Assembly (NCBI RefSeq): GCF_000284595.1
Contig: NC_017671.1
Location: forward strand, 4,559,001 to 4,623,000
From: Stenotrophomonas maltophilia D457
Lineage (GTDB): Bacteria > Pseudomonadota > Gammaproteobacteria > Xanthomonadales > Xanthomonadaceae
DNA: 64,000 bases
Direction: 5' to 3'
Made by a program: the position numbers and the translations under genes. Below the pieces are notes generated by a model. It was not told the DNA's origin. It searched no databases and worked only from the letters and a program-made list of their open reading frames with translations. This document shows positions 41,521 to 49,455 of this stretch, piece by piece. Position 1 is the stretch's first letter. Every line of letters starts with the position of its first letter.

Positions 41521-42758
41521 AGCTGCTCCAGCACGCGCATGCGGCGGCCACTGTCATCGGCCACGTACGGGTTGTTGGTGTCCCAGGCGTAACCGGCCAG
41601 GATGGAGCTGATCATGTCGCGCACTTCGGGCTGCTGCTGCGGGTGGTAGATGATCTTCTGGAAACCGCCTTCGTACCAGCTTTCGACAAAGCGGCGGAAG
41701 GTCTTCACGCCCGCCCGCAGCGGGACCGAGAACTCCGCTTCCCAGTCCACGGCTTCGCCGGCATAGCGGCGCGCCAGGCATGCACTGGCCAGCTGCGCGG
41801 ACTTGAAGGCGATGGTCACGCCGGACGAGAACACCGGGTCGAGGAACTCGCCGGCATTGCCCAGCAGGGCATAGCCCGGCCCCCACAACGAACTGACATT
41901 GGCCGAGTAGCCGGTGATGCGGCGCACCGGCAGCACCGCCCATTCGGCATTGGCCAGCAGCCGGGTCAGGTTCGGGTCCTCGCCGACGATGGCCTGCAGT
42001 TTCTGCAGGTCGTCGCCCTCGTAGCGCTCGAAGAACGACGGTTCGGCGACCACGCCCAGCGAGCAGCAGCCGTTGGAGAACGGGATTGTCCAGTACCAGA
42101 CGTCGACGTGCTCGGGATGGGTGGTGATCAGGATCTTGTTGCGGTCGAAGTCCGCTTCGGCCGGAATGTTGTCGCGCACGTGGCAGAAGATCGCCCCGCG
42201 CACCGGGAAGTTGGACGGGGATTCCAGCTGCAGCAGGCGCGGCAGCAGGCGTGCGAAGCCCGAGGCGTCGAGGATGAAATCGGCCTCGATGCGGTACTCG
42301 CTGCCGTCCGGGCGGCGCACCGTCACCGCCGGCTGCTCGCCGGCTTCGACCGACAGCACTTCATCACCGAAACGCAGCGTGGCCCCCATGCGCTCGGCAC
42401 CGCGCGCCAGCACGTTGTCGAAGTCGGCGCGCTGCACCTGGTAGGTGGTGCCCCAGCCCGGCGAGAACTTCTTCCTGAAGTCGAATGCGGTACGCGCTTC
42501 GCCGTGCACGAAGGCCGCGCCGTTCTTGTGCTGGAAGCCGGCTTCGACCACGTCCTGCAGCAGGCCGGCGGCCTCGATGTACTCCATGCTCTGCGGCAGC
42601 AGGCTTTCGCCGATGGAGAAGCGCGGGAACTGCTGGCGCTCCAGCATCAGCACCTGGCGGCCCTGCTGGCGCAGCATCGCCGCAGCCACGGAGCCGGCCG
42701 GGCCGGCACCGATGATCAGGATTTCAGTACGTTCGACAGCATCCACAGCAGTATTCAT
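41508..42758 (-). CDS. Flavin-dependent halogenase-like oxidoreductase
   Basis: Encodes 416 residues. FAD motif IIGAGPAGSVAAAMLRQQG (15-33). The segment GFQHKNGAAF places a Lys (Lys78) where flavin halogenases keep the catalytic lysine, and VWYWTIP fits the halogenase WxWxIP motif. The C-terminus (SSILAGYAWDTNNPY) is as in cluster-linked members of this group. Xanthomonadins carry bromine, and their clusters encode a similar flavoprotein. The simplest inference is ring halogenation of the aryl head group; simple oxidation or hydroxylation cannot be excluded. AAGGAC precedes the ATG. Confidence 0.85.
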   Translation of the reverse strand: MNTAVDAVERTEILIIGAGPAGSVAAAMLRQQGRQVLMLERQQFPRFSIGESLLPQSMEYIEAAGLLQDVVEAGFQHKNGAAFVHGEARTAFDFRKKFSPGWGTTYQVQRADFDNVLARGAERMGATLRFGDEVLSVEAGEQPAVTVRRPDGSEYRIEADFILDASGFARLLPRLLQLESPSNFPVRGAIFCHVRDNIPAEADFDRNKILITTHPEHVDVWYWTIPFSNGCCSLGVVAEPSFFERYEGDDLQKLQAIVGEDPNLTRLLANAEWAVLPVRRITGYSANVSSLWGPGYALLGNAGEFLDPVFSSGVTIAFKSAQLASACLARRYAGEAVDWEAEFSVPLRAGVKTFRRFVESWYEGGFQKIIYHPQQQPEVRDMISSILAGYAWDTNNPYVADDSGRRMRVLEQLCGA

Positions 42759-42810
42759 CGGTGCGTCCTTGTTGCTCGATCAAGTGGAAAGAAGGAAGTC
42801 GGAAGCAGGC

Positions 42811-45165
42811 TCAGGCCCGCGGCAGATCATGCGGCGGCGGCCGGAACAGCGGCGAGATCAGCCAGACCAGGCCGATGCCGAACAGCAGGGTCAGGCCGAA
42901 CGCGCGCAGCGCCGGGGTCTGCGACAGTCCCAGCAGGCCGAACGACAGCCAGGTGCTGGCCGCGCCCACGCACACCGCCAGCCAGGCACTGGCATCGCCG
43001 CGGTGCTCGATCAGGAAGATGCCGTAGTCGATGCCCATGCCCAGCAGCAGCATCAGTGCCAGCACGTTGAACAGCTGCAGTGGCTGGCCGAACAGGCCCA
43101 GCAGGCCCAGGGTCAACGCACCGGCAATCAGGGTCGGCGCGAACACGCGCCAGGCCTGGCGGCGGTAGCGCAGCCACAGCGCGCCGAACACCAGCACGAT
43201 GCCGACCAGCAGCAGCCCCCCCATCAGCTTGCGGTAGTGGCCCAGCAGCTGCGAGAAGTCGGCGGTGCGGTCCACCCAGCGCACGCCGGGCAGGCCTTCG
43301 GCCGCCCCGCGCAGGGTCGCCAGCGCATCGGCGCGCGACAGGTCATCGACCATCACCACGCTGATCATCTGCCCACCGACCTCACCCACCCACAGGTGGC
43401 GGAACGGCTGCGACGCCGGCGAGGCCAGGAACGCCTCCGCGGTCAGCGGCGTGGTGGCGAAGTCGGGGCGCGGCAAGGGTTCTCCGACCGCATCGGACAC
43501 GGCCTGCAGCACGCCCGGTTCCACCTTGGCGGTCAGCGCCGCATCGGCCTGCTGGCGTGCCGGCGACGGCAGCCAGTCACTGATCGCGCGGTAACCGCCG
43601 ATGCGCTTGTCGTTGGCCAGTACACGCAGGCGTTCGGTCAGTGCTTCTTCGCGCTGCAGCAGCTGTGCAGCGTCACTGCCCTGCACCAGATAGAACTGCG
43701 CCGGGCTGGGCATGCCCAGCAGCTGGCTCAGGCGGATCTGCTGGGCCATCAGTGCCGGCGGTGAGGACTGCAGGCTGCGCAGGTCGTCATTGCTGTGCAG
43801 GCGGGCGATGCCGATGGCAGACAGCGCCAGCGTGATCACCACGAACACCGTCACCGGCCGGCGGCCATGCAACCGCGGGAAGCGCTCCAGCGTGTTGCCC
43901 AGCCACTGCGAGAAACGGGTCTGGCGGATCTCGCCGCCATCCAGCCACGGGAACCAGAAGATCACCGTGAGGAAGGCGGCGGCCAGACCGACCACCGAGA
44001 ACAGCGCCATCTGGCGCAGGCCCGGGAACGGGGCCAGGCCCAGGGCCAGGTAGGCCAGCGCGCTGGTCAGCAAGGCCAGCCACAGGCCCGGCAACAGGTG
44101 CCGCAGCAGCTTCCAGCGGCGATCGGCCGGCTCGGCTTGGCGCGAGGCAAACCAGTGGATGCCGTAATCCTCGGCCACGCCCACCAGCGACGCACCGAAC
44201 ACCAGGGTGAGCACGTGCACCTTGCCGAACACCAGCACGGTCACCGCCAGCGCCACGCCACAACCGATCAGCAACGACGCGGCGACCAGCAGGATCGGCC
44301 GCAGCGAACGGAACGCCAGCCACACCAGCAGCAGCACCGCGGCCAGCGAGCCCCAGCCGATCGTGTTGATCTCCTGGTTGGCCTGCACCGCGGCCGCCTC
44401 GGCGTGCAGCGGCACGCCGGCATGCAGGATTTCCAGCTCCGGCGCTGCCGCCCTGGCAGCCCGCCCGGCACGTTCCAGCAGGCCGTCGAGATGACGCTCA
44501 CCGTCGAGCTGGAACGCCGAACCCGGTGTATCGAACTGCAGCACGGCCCAGTGCCTGCCCTCGGCTTCGAGCAGGCCGTCATCGCCCAGCCGCAACCCCG
44601 AACCCTGCGCCTGCTGCTGCCACCATTGCGGCCACAACGACAACGGGTCTTGCCGCCAGTCGGTCAGGCGCGGAGCGCCCATCGGGCCGTACAGCGCGGC
44701 CAACGCCTGCTCGGCCAACGCGCCCGGTTCGCTGCCCTGCAGCTGCTCGCGCTGGGCCGGCGTCAGCAGGCGGTCGCGGTACGGCGCGTAGAACGCGCGC
44801 GCCTCATCGAACCAGCCTTCGATCGAACCACTGGGCACCAGCAGGGCTCGGTCAGTGTCCTTGGCCATGGCCGCGGCAAAGGCCGCCTGCGCACGCTTGG
44901 CGGCAGCGCCGTCCCTGCTGCCCAGCAGCACCACCACCTGCCGCGAGGTGCCGTCGGCGATGCGCCGGGTGACGTCGCTCAACAGGCGGTCATGCGCATC
45001 CTGCGGCAGCAGCGCGAGGATGTCGGTGTCGATCCGCGATTGCTGGCTCCACAGGTGCCACTGCTGCGCGCCCAGTACCAGCAGCAGCAACAGCCAGGCG
45101 ATGCCCAGCCAGTGCCACCAGCGCCGCAGCCGCTCCGGTGCGTTCGATGCGACGGCCTCACTCAA
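42811..45165 (-). CDS. MMPL/RND-like exporter of aryl polyene cluster (ApeM-like)
   Basis: Encodes 784 residues. One N-terminal membrane segment (WLGIAWLLLLLVLGA) and a periplasmic domain precede a first bundle of five segments (about 275-410: VLTLVFGASLVGVAEDYGIHW carries the RND-type motif). A second periplasmic loop and a second bundle (about 640-770: VLALMLLLGMGIDYGIFLIEH) follow. This is the RND superfamily topology used to move hydrophobic lipids across or out of the inner membrane. Coupled to LolA-like gene by an 8-base overlap. Confidence 0.92.
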   Translation of the reverse strand: MSEAVASNAPERLRRWWHWLGIAWLLLLLVLGAQQWHLWSQQSRIDTDILALLPQDAHDRLLSDVTRRIADGTSRQVVVLLGSRDGAAAKRAQAAFAAAMAKDTDRALLVPSGSIEGWFDEARAFYAPYRDRLLTPAQREQLQGSEPGALAEQALAALYGPMGAPRLTDWRQDPLSLWPQWWQQQAQGSGLRLGDDGLLEAEGRHWAVLQFDTPGSAFQLDGERHLDGLLERAGRAARAAAPELEILHAGVPLHAEAAAVQANQEINTIGWGSLAAVLLLVWLAFRSLRPILLVAASLLIGCGVALAVTVLVFGKVHVLTLVFGASLVGVAEDYGIHWFASRQAEPADRRWKLLRHLLPGLWLALLTSALAYLALGLAPFPGLRQMALFSVVGLAAAFLTVIFWFPWLDGGEIRQTRFSQWLGNTLERFPRLHGRRPVTVFVVITLALSAIGIARLHSNDDLRSLQSSPPALMAQQIRLSQLLGMPSPAQFYLVQGSDAAQLLQREEALTERLRVLANDKRIGGYRAISDWLPSPARQQADAALTAKVEPGVLQAVSDAVGEPLPRPDFATTPLTAEAFLASPASQPFRHLWVGEVGGQMISVVMVDDLSRADALATLRGAAEGLPGVRWVDRTADFSQLLGHYRKLMGGLLLVGIVLVFGALWLRYRRQAWRVFAPTLIAGALTLGLLGLFGQPLQLFNVLALMLLLGMGIDYGIFLIEHRGDASAWLAVCVGAASTWLSFGLLGLSQTPALRAFGLTLLFGIGLVWLISPLFRPPPHDLPRA

Positions 45166-45787
45166 AGCGGCGTGCCTCGTCGGCGGTGAGCGTGGCCGGC
45201 GCCTCGCTCAATGCACTGAACTGGATCTGCGTGCGGTCCTTGTTGGCCTCGACGATCTCGACCTGGCGCACGTAGCGGTCACCCTGCAGGGTCAGCGACT
45301 GGAACGCCTTGGCCAGCATCGCCGACTTCGGCGTCAGCCGCAGCCGCCAGCCCTGCCCTTCACGGCTGGCCGCCACGTTGAACTGGCTGGACAGCGCCTG
45401 CACGTCGCCACTCATCAGCGCGAACATGATCGCGTTCACCGAACGCATCGCCGGCTGCTGCCGTGCATCGAGTTCGACACGGGTGCTGCCATCGCGCTGG
45501 CGGCTCAGGATGCGGTCGGCGGTGACCACCACTTCGGAAGGGAACGGCTTGAGCGTGGCCCAGATCACGCCGTGCTGGCGCGCGACCACGAACTGGCCCT
45601 GCGAGCGCAGCGGGTTCCTGAAGCCGCTGACCTGCTTTTCCTGGCTGAACTGGCCACGCAGCACGTCCGGCCGCGCCACCGCCTGGGTGATCGCATCGAT
45701 GGCGGGGTCGGCCGCCTGCACCTGCGGTGCGGCAACGAAGATCAGCGCGCACAGCAGCACACTCGAAAGACGGACAAGGGGGTTCAC
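45158..45787 (-). CDS. LolA-like outer membrane lipoprotein carrier (ApeL-like)
   Basis: Encodes 209 residues from a GTG that overlaps the thioesterase stop (GTGA). Signal peptide SSVLLCALIFVAAPQVQA. The mature domain has the LolA pattern (VLRGQFSQEKQVSGFRNPL; SQGQFVVARQHGVIWATLKPF). It should ferry the hydrophobic pigment or its lipid through the periplasm. Works with the DUF3261 lipoprotein and MMPL exporter. Confidence 0.9.
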   Translation of the reverse strand: MNPLVRLSSVLLCALIFVAAPQVQAADPAIDAITQAVARPDVLRGQFSQEKQVSGFRNPLRSQGQFVVARQHGVIWATLKPFPSEVVVTADRILSRQRDGSTRVELDARQQPAMRSVNAIMFALMSGDVQALSSQFNVAASREGQGWRLRLTPKSAMLAKAFQSLTLQGDRYVRQVEIVEANKDRTQIQFSALSEAPATLTADEARRFE

Positions 45788-46215
45788 GGCGCAGGTACTC
45801 CCAGGCGTTCCCACAGTACCGGCGGGCACTGGTACAGCATTTCCTTGCTGGCCGCGTCCACCGCGACCTGGATGGTCATCGCGCGGGTCAGCACCTGGCC
45901 GCTCTGCGCATCGAGGATTTCATACTCGATCTTCAGCCGGTTCTCCCATTCCACGATGCGCGCGACCACGCGCAGCGCCTGGTTGAACAGCAGCGGCCGC
46001 ACGTACTTCACCCGCGCATCGACCACCGGCCACAGGTAGCCCGATTCGAGCATCTGCGGGTAGTCGTAGTCGTAGCGCCCGAGCAGCGCGCAGCGCGCGA
46101 TCTCGAAGTACTTGAAATAGTTGCCATGCCAGACCACGTTCATCGGATCGCAGTCATGGAAGGCAGGGGTCAACGCAATTTCGCCAACCCGTTCGATGGC
46201 CTCATTCACCGGCAT
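45784..46215 (-). CDS. Hotdog acyl-CoA/ACP thioesterase (ApeK-like)
   Basis: Encodes 143 residues. The 4-hydroxybenzoyl-CoA thioesterase-like motif is HDCDPMNVVWHGNYFKYFE, with the active-site Asp (DCDP) and NxxxHGNY pattern. It would release the finished chain from ACP or clear misprimed carriers. Overlaps the lyase gene by 14 bases and the LolA gene by 4. Confidence 0.9.
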   Translation of the reverse strand: MPVNEAIERVGEIALTPAFHDCDPMNVVWHGNYFKYFEIARCALLGRYDYDYPQMLESGYLWPVVDARVKYVRPLLFNQALRVVARIVEWENRLKIEYEILDAQSGQVLTRAMTIQVAVDAASKEMLYQCPPVLWERLGVPAP

Positions 46216-47752
46216 ACAGCTCCCAACGTTGCGCGCGGATCTCCACCAGCAGTTCCCGCAGTTCGCGATCCAGCGCGCGGTCTTCTTCAACCAGGGCGAT
46301 GCGCTGCCCCAGGTCGGCGTACATGTCGGCCAGACTGCCATGCAGCTGCGCGTTCAGGCCAACCCGTTCGCGCAGCGCCAGGCCCTGGCGGGCGGCGATC
46401 AGCATCGCGGCCACCACCTGTTCAGTCAGCTCGATCACGCGCAGGCAGTCGCGCGCGGCGATGGTGCCCATGCTGACCTTGTCTTGGTTGTGGCACTCGG
46501 TGGAACGCGAGAACACGCTGGCCGGCATGGTCTGCTTCAGCGCTTCGGCAGTCCAGGCCGACACGCTGATCTGCAGCGCCTTCAGGCCATGGTTGATGGC
46601 CGCGCGCGCGCCGGTGGCCGCCGACAGGTTGGCCGGCAGGCCGTGGTTGTAGCGGGTATCCACCACCAGCGCCAGCTGCCGGTCGAGCAGGTCGGCAACG
46701 TTGGCCACGGTGTTCTTCAGGGTGTCCATCGCCAGTGCGATGTGGCCGCCGTAGAAGTGGCCGCCATGCAGGATGCGCTCGCCGTTGGCGTCGATCAGCG
46801 GGTTGTCGTTGGCACTGTTCAGTTCGGTTTCGATCAGCTGGCGCAGGAACGGCAGGCTGTCTTCCAGCACGCCGATGACGTGCGGCGCGCAGCGCAATGA
46901 GTAGCGGTCCTGCAGGCGCTGTTCGTTGCGCGGCGGGCGTTCGCTATGCAGGTCGCTGCGCAGGCGCGCAGCGATGCGGCCCTGGCCCGGGTGCGGCTTG
47001 GCGGCAAACAGGGTTTCGTCGAAGTGGTGCGCGTTGCCGTCGCTGGCCAGCACGTTGAACGCGGTCAACCGCGTGGCCATGCGCGCCAGGTAATCGGCGC
47101 GCTGCCAGGCCAGGCAGGCCAGGCCGGTCATCACCGCGGTGCCGTTCATGATCGCCAGGCCTTCCTTCGGCCGCAGCTTCAGCGGGGTCATGCCGATCTT
47201 CGCCAGCACTTCGGCCGCCGGCTGCACGCGGCCGTCATGCAGCACCTCGCGCTCGCCGCACAGCACCGCCGCCACGTACGACAGCGGGGTCAGGTCGCCG
47301 CTGGCACCGACCGAGCCTTCGGCCGGGATCATCGGCAGCACGTCGTGCTGCAGCAGCGTGGCCAGGCCTTCCAGCAGCGGCACGCTGACGCCGGACATGC
47401 CGCGCACCAGCGACGCCAGGCGCGCGGCCAGCACCGCGCGGGTCTCGACCGGGTCCAGGTAACGGCCCAGGCCGCAGCCGTGGTAGGTGTACAGGTGGTG
47501 CGGCAGTTCCGCCACCAGCGCCGGCGGGATGTTCACCGTGCACGAGTCGCCGTAGCCGGTGGTCACGCCGTAGATCACGCCGTCCTCGCGCAGCAGGCGG
47601 TCGAGGAAGTCGGCACCGCGCTGGATGTGCGCGCGGAACGCCGGCGCGTCGCTCAGTGCGGCCTCGCACTGGCGCTGGGCCAGGGCAACCACGTCTTCGA
47701 TGGTCAACGGTGCGTCGCCAAAGCGGCACACGGGTACGGCGTCAGTCGTCAT
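46202..47752 (-). CDS. Aromatic amino acid ammonia-lyase (HAL/TAL/PAL family)
   Basis: Encodes 516 residues. The Ala-Ser-Gly triad (150-152, in SVGASGDLTPLSY) cyclises into the MIO cofactor. Catalytic Tyr61 is in YGVTTGYG, and later motifs NGTAVMTGL and NSANDNPL are kept. At the selectivity position the sequence is YTYHGCGLG: Tyr90-His91 where HAL has Ser-His, TAL His-Leu/Gln and plant PAL Phe-Leu. It lies inside the pigment operon, so production of a cinnamate/coumarate-type aryl starter from Phe or Tyr is likely, not histidine breakdown. The hut genes are absent here. Confidence 0.9.
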   Translation of the reverse strand: MTTDAVPVCRFGDAPLTIEDVVALAQRQCEAALSDAPAFRAHIQRGADFLDRLLREDGVIYGVTTGYGDSCTVNIPPALVAELPHHLYTYHGCGLGRYLDPVETRAVLAARLASLVRGMSGVSVPLLEGLATLLQHDVLPMIPAEGSVGASGDLTPLSYVAAVLCGEREVLHDGRVQPAAEVLAKIGMTPLKLRPKEGLAIMNGTAVMTGLACLAWQRADYLARMATRLTAFNVLASDGNAHHFDETLFAAKPHPGQGRIAARLRSDLHSERPPRNEQRLQDRYSLRCAPHVIGVLEDSLPFLRQLIETELNSANDNPLIDANGERILHGGHFYGGHIALAMDTLKNTVANVADLLDRQLALVVDTRYNHGLPANLSAATGARAAINHGLKALQISVSAWTAEALKQTMPASVFSRSTECHNQDKVSMGTIAARDCLRVIELTEQVVAAMLIAARQGLALRERVGLNAQLHGSLADMYADLGQRIALVEEDRALDRELRELLVEIRAQRWELYAGE

Positions 47753-48683
47753 GCGGAGCCTGATCCCAGAAGGGGAAGAAATTGAACCAGTCCAACGGGG
47801 ACTGGATGACCTGGAGTTCCAGCCAGCGCGCGAAGCGCTGTGCCTGTTCGGCCAGCGCGGCGTCGCGCGAGCCACGCGGCAGCACGATGCGTTCGGCGAA
47901 CTGTTCGAATGCCACCCGATAGCCGTCGCCCTCGTGCAGGCAGGCCATGGTGTAGACCGGGCAGCCCAGCGCCGCGGCGAGCACATAGGCGCCGATCGGG
48001 AACGGCGCGCGGTGGCCCAGGAAATCGGCAGTGACGCTGCGGCCACCCTGTACCGGCGTGCGGTCGCCGACGATGGCAACGAAGCCCCCCGCCGCCACGC
48101 GCTCGGCCAGCATCACCGCGGTGGCCGGCCCCATTTCGGTCACCTGCACCAGTTCCACCGCCGCCAGCGGGTCCAGCCGCTGCAGCAGGCGGTTGAAGCG
48201 CTGCGCATGCGCGGTGTGCACCAGCACGGTGATGCGGAACCCCGGCACCTGTTCGGCCAGCACCTGGCACAGCTCCAGGCAGCCGATGTGCGCGGTGAGG
48301 ATCAGTCCGCCCTCGCGGCGCGCGATCTTCTGCAGCACCAGGTCACGATGCAGGTGGATGCGCTCGGCCGGGTAGCGCCCGCCCAGGCCGAGGATCTTGT
48401 CCAGCATCGTATCGGCGAAGGCGAAGAAGTGGCGCAGGCTGTCACGCCGTGTCGGCGCGCGGCCGAGCACGCCGCTGTGCGCCTGCAGCCGCTGCAGGTA
48501 CTGCATCGAAGCCTGGCGCCCTATACGGTTGCCCAGCCAATGGCAGGCCACCACCGGCCACACGCACAGGCGGAACGGCCAGCGCCCGAACCAGCGGTGC
48601 ACCCAGCACAGGAACAGCACGCCGGCCACCGACGTCGATTCGCCGATGTCGGCCCAGTGCGGGGCACCCTGCGCGGCCGCCAT
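47742..48683 (-). CDS. LPLAT/HtrB-like acyltransferase
   Basis: Encodes 313 residues. The lysophospholipid/lipid A acyltransferase HX4D-like region reads LTAHIGCLELCQVLAEQV, then ERVAAGGFVAIVGDRTPVQGG and FPIGAYVLAAALGCPVY. One membrane-associated N-terminal segment (AGVLFLCWVHRWFGRW). In E. coli-type aryl polyene clusters ApeJ is a fusion of GT2 and acyltransferase; here the two are separate adjacent genes. It would attach the polyene chain to a glycolipid head. Overlaps the lyase by 11 bases. Confidence 0.88.
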   Translation of the reverse strand: MAAAQGAPHWADIGESTSVAGVLFLCWVHRWFGRWPFRLCVWPVVACHWLGNRIGRQASMQYLQRLQAHSGVLGRAPTRRDSLRHFFAFADTMLDKILGLGGRYPAERIHLHRDLVLQKIARREGGLILTAHIGCLELCQVLAEQVPGFRITVLVHTAHAQRFNRLLQRLDPLAAVELVQVTEMGPATAVMLAERVAAGGFVAIVGDRTPVQGGRSVTADFLGHRAPFPIGAYVLAAALGCPVYTMACLHEGDGYRVAFEQFAERIVLPRGSRDAALAEQAQRFARWLELQVIQSPLDWFNFFPFWDQAPHDD

Positions 48684-48684
48684 C

Positions 48685-49455
48685 TCAGCGCTGCCCCCGC
48701 AGGCGGCGCCACAGCAGCCGCGGCGCACGCCAGAGCATGCCGAAGAACAGGCGGGTATGCATGCGGCTGATGCGCACGTTGTCGCGCCACACATCGAAGT
48801 GCGACACGCCATCGGATGGATAGGTCACACGCGTGGCCAGGTGCTCGACCGGCAATTGCCGCCAGTACAGCCGCACCATCACTTCGGTATCGAAATCCAT
48901 GCGCCGGCCGATGGTCTCTTCACCGATCAGGCGCAGTACCGGCGGCAGCGGATACACGCGGAAGCCACACATGGTGTCGCGCAGGTGCAGCGACAGCGTG
49001 TTGATCCAGACCCAGATGTGGGTGGCGTAGCGGCCATACAGGCGCGCCTTGGGAACACTGGCGTCGTAAGCCGGAATGCCGCAGATCACCGCCTCGGGAT
49101 GGGCGCGCGCGGCTTCGATGAAGCGTGGCAGGTCAGTGGTATCGTGCTGGCCGTCGGCATCGATCTGCAGCACGTGGCTGTAGCCACGCGCGCCGGCCTC
49201 GGCAAAGCCGGCCAGCATCGCCCCGCCCTTGCCCTGGTTGACGTCCAGGCGCAGCAGGTCGACGCCCTGGCGCTGTGCCAGCGCGCGCAGCACCGCCGCG
49301 CACCCATCGTGCGAACCATCGTCGACCAGCAGGCAGGGCAGTCCCGCGGCCTGCACGCCATCGACCACCGCCGCGATGGCGTGCTCGTGGTCGTAGACGG
49401 GGATCACCACCAGTGGCGCGAATGCGGCACCGGCAACGGCCGGGTCAGTCCGCAT
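48685..49455 (-). CDS. Glycosyltransferase family 2
   Basis: Encodes 256 residues. GT2 start VVIPVYDHEHAIAAVVDGV, then LLVDDGSHDG and QIDADGQHD (DxD metal site), GYSHVLQIDADGQ. Ends with short basic helix near the membrane. Likely transfers a sugar in assembling the aryl polyene's polar/lipid anchor. TGA and the following ATG are separated by one base (TGAGATG). Confidence 0.9.
   Translation of the reverse strand: MRTDPAVAGAAFAPLVVIPVYDHEHAIAAVVDGVQAAGLPCLLVDDGSHDGCAAVLRALAQRQGVDLLRLDVNQGKGGAMLAGFAEAGARGYSHVLQIDADGQHDTTDLPRFIEAARAHPEAVICGIPAYDASVPKARLYGRYATHIWVWINTLSLHLRDTMCGFRVYPLPPVLRLIGEETIGRRMDFDTEVMVRLYWRQLPVEHLATRVTYPSDGVSHFDVWRDNVRISRMHTRLFFGMLWRAPRLLWRRLRGQR

Noticed and set aside
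46202..47752. Histidine ammonia-lyase of the hut pathway
   Set aside because: Ser-His at the selectivity site is replaced by Tyr-His and the gene is embedded in the pigment operon without hut genes.
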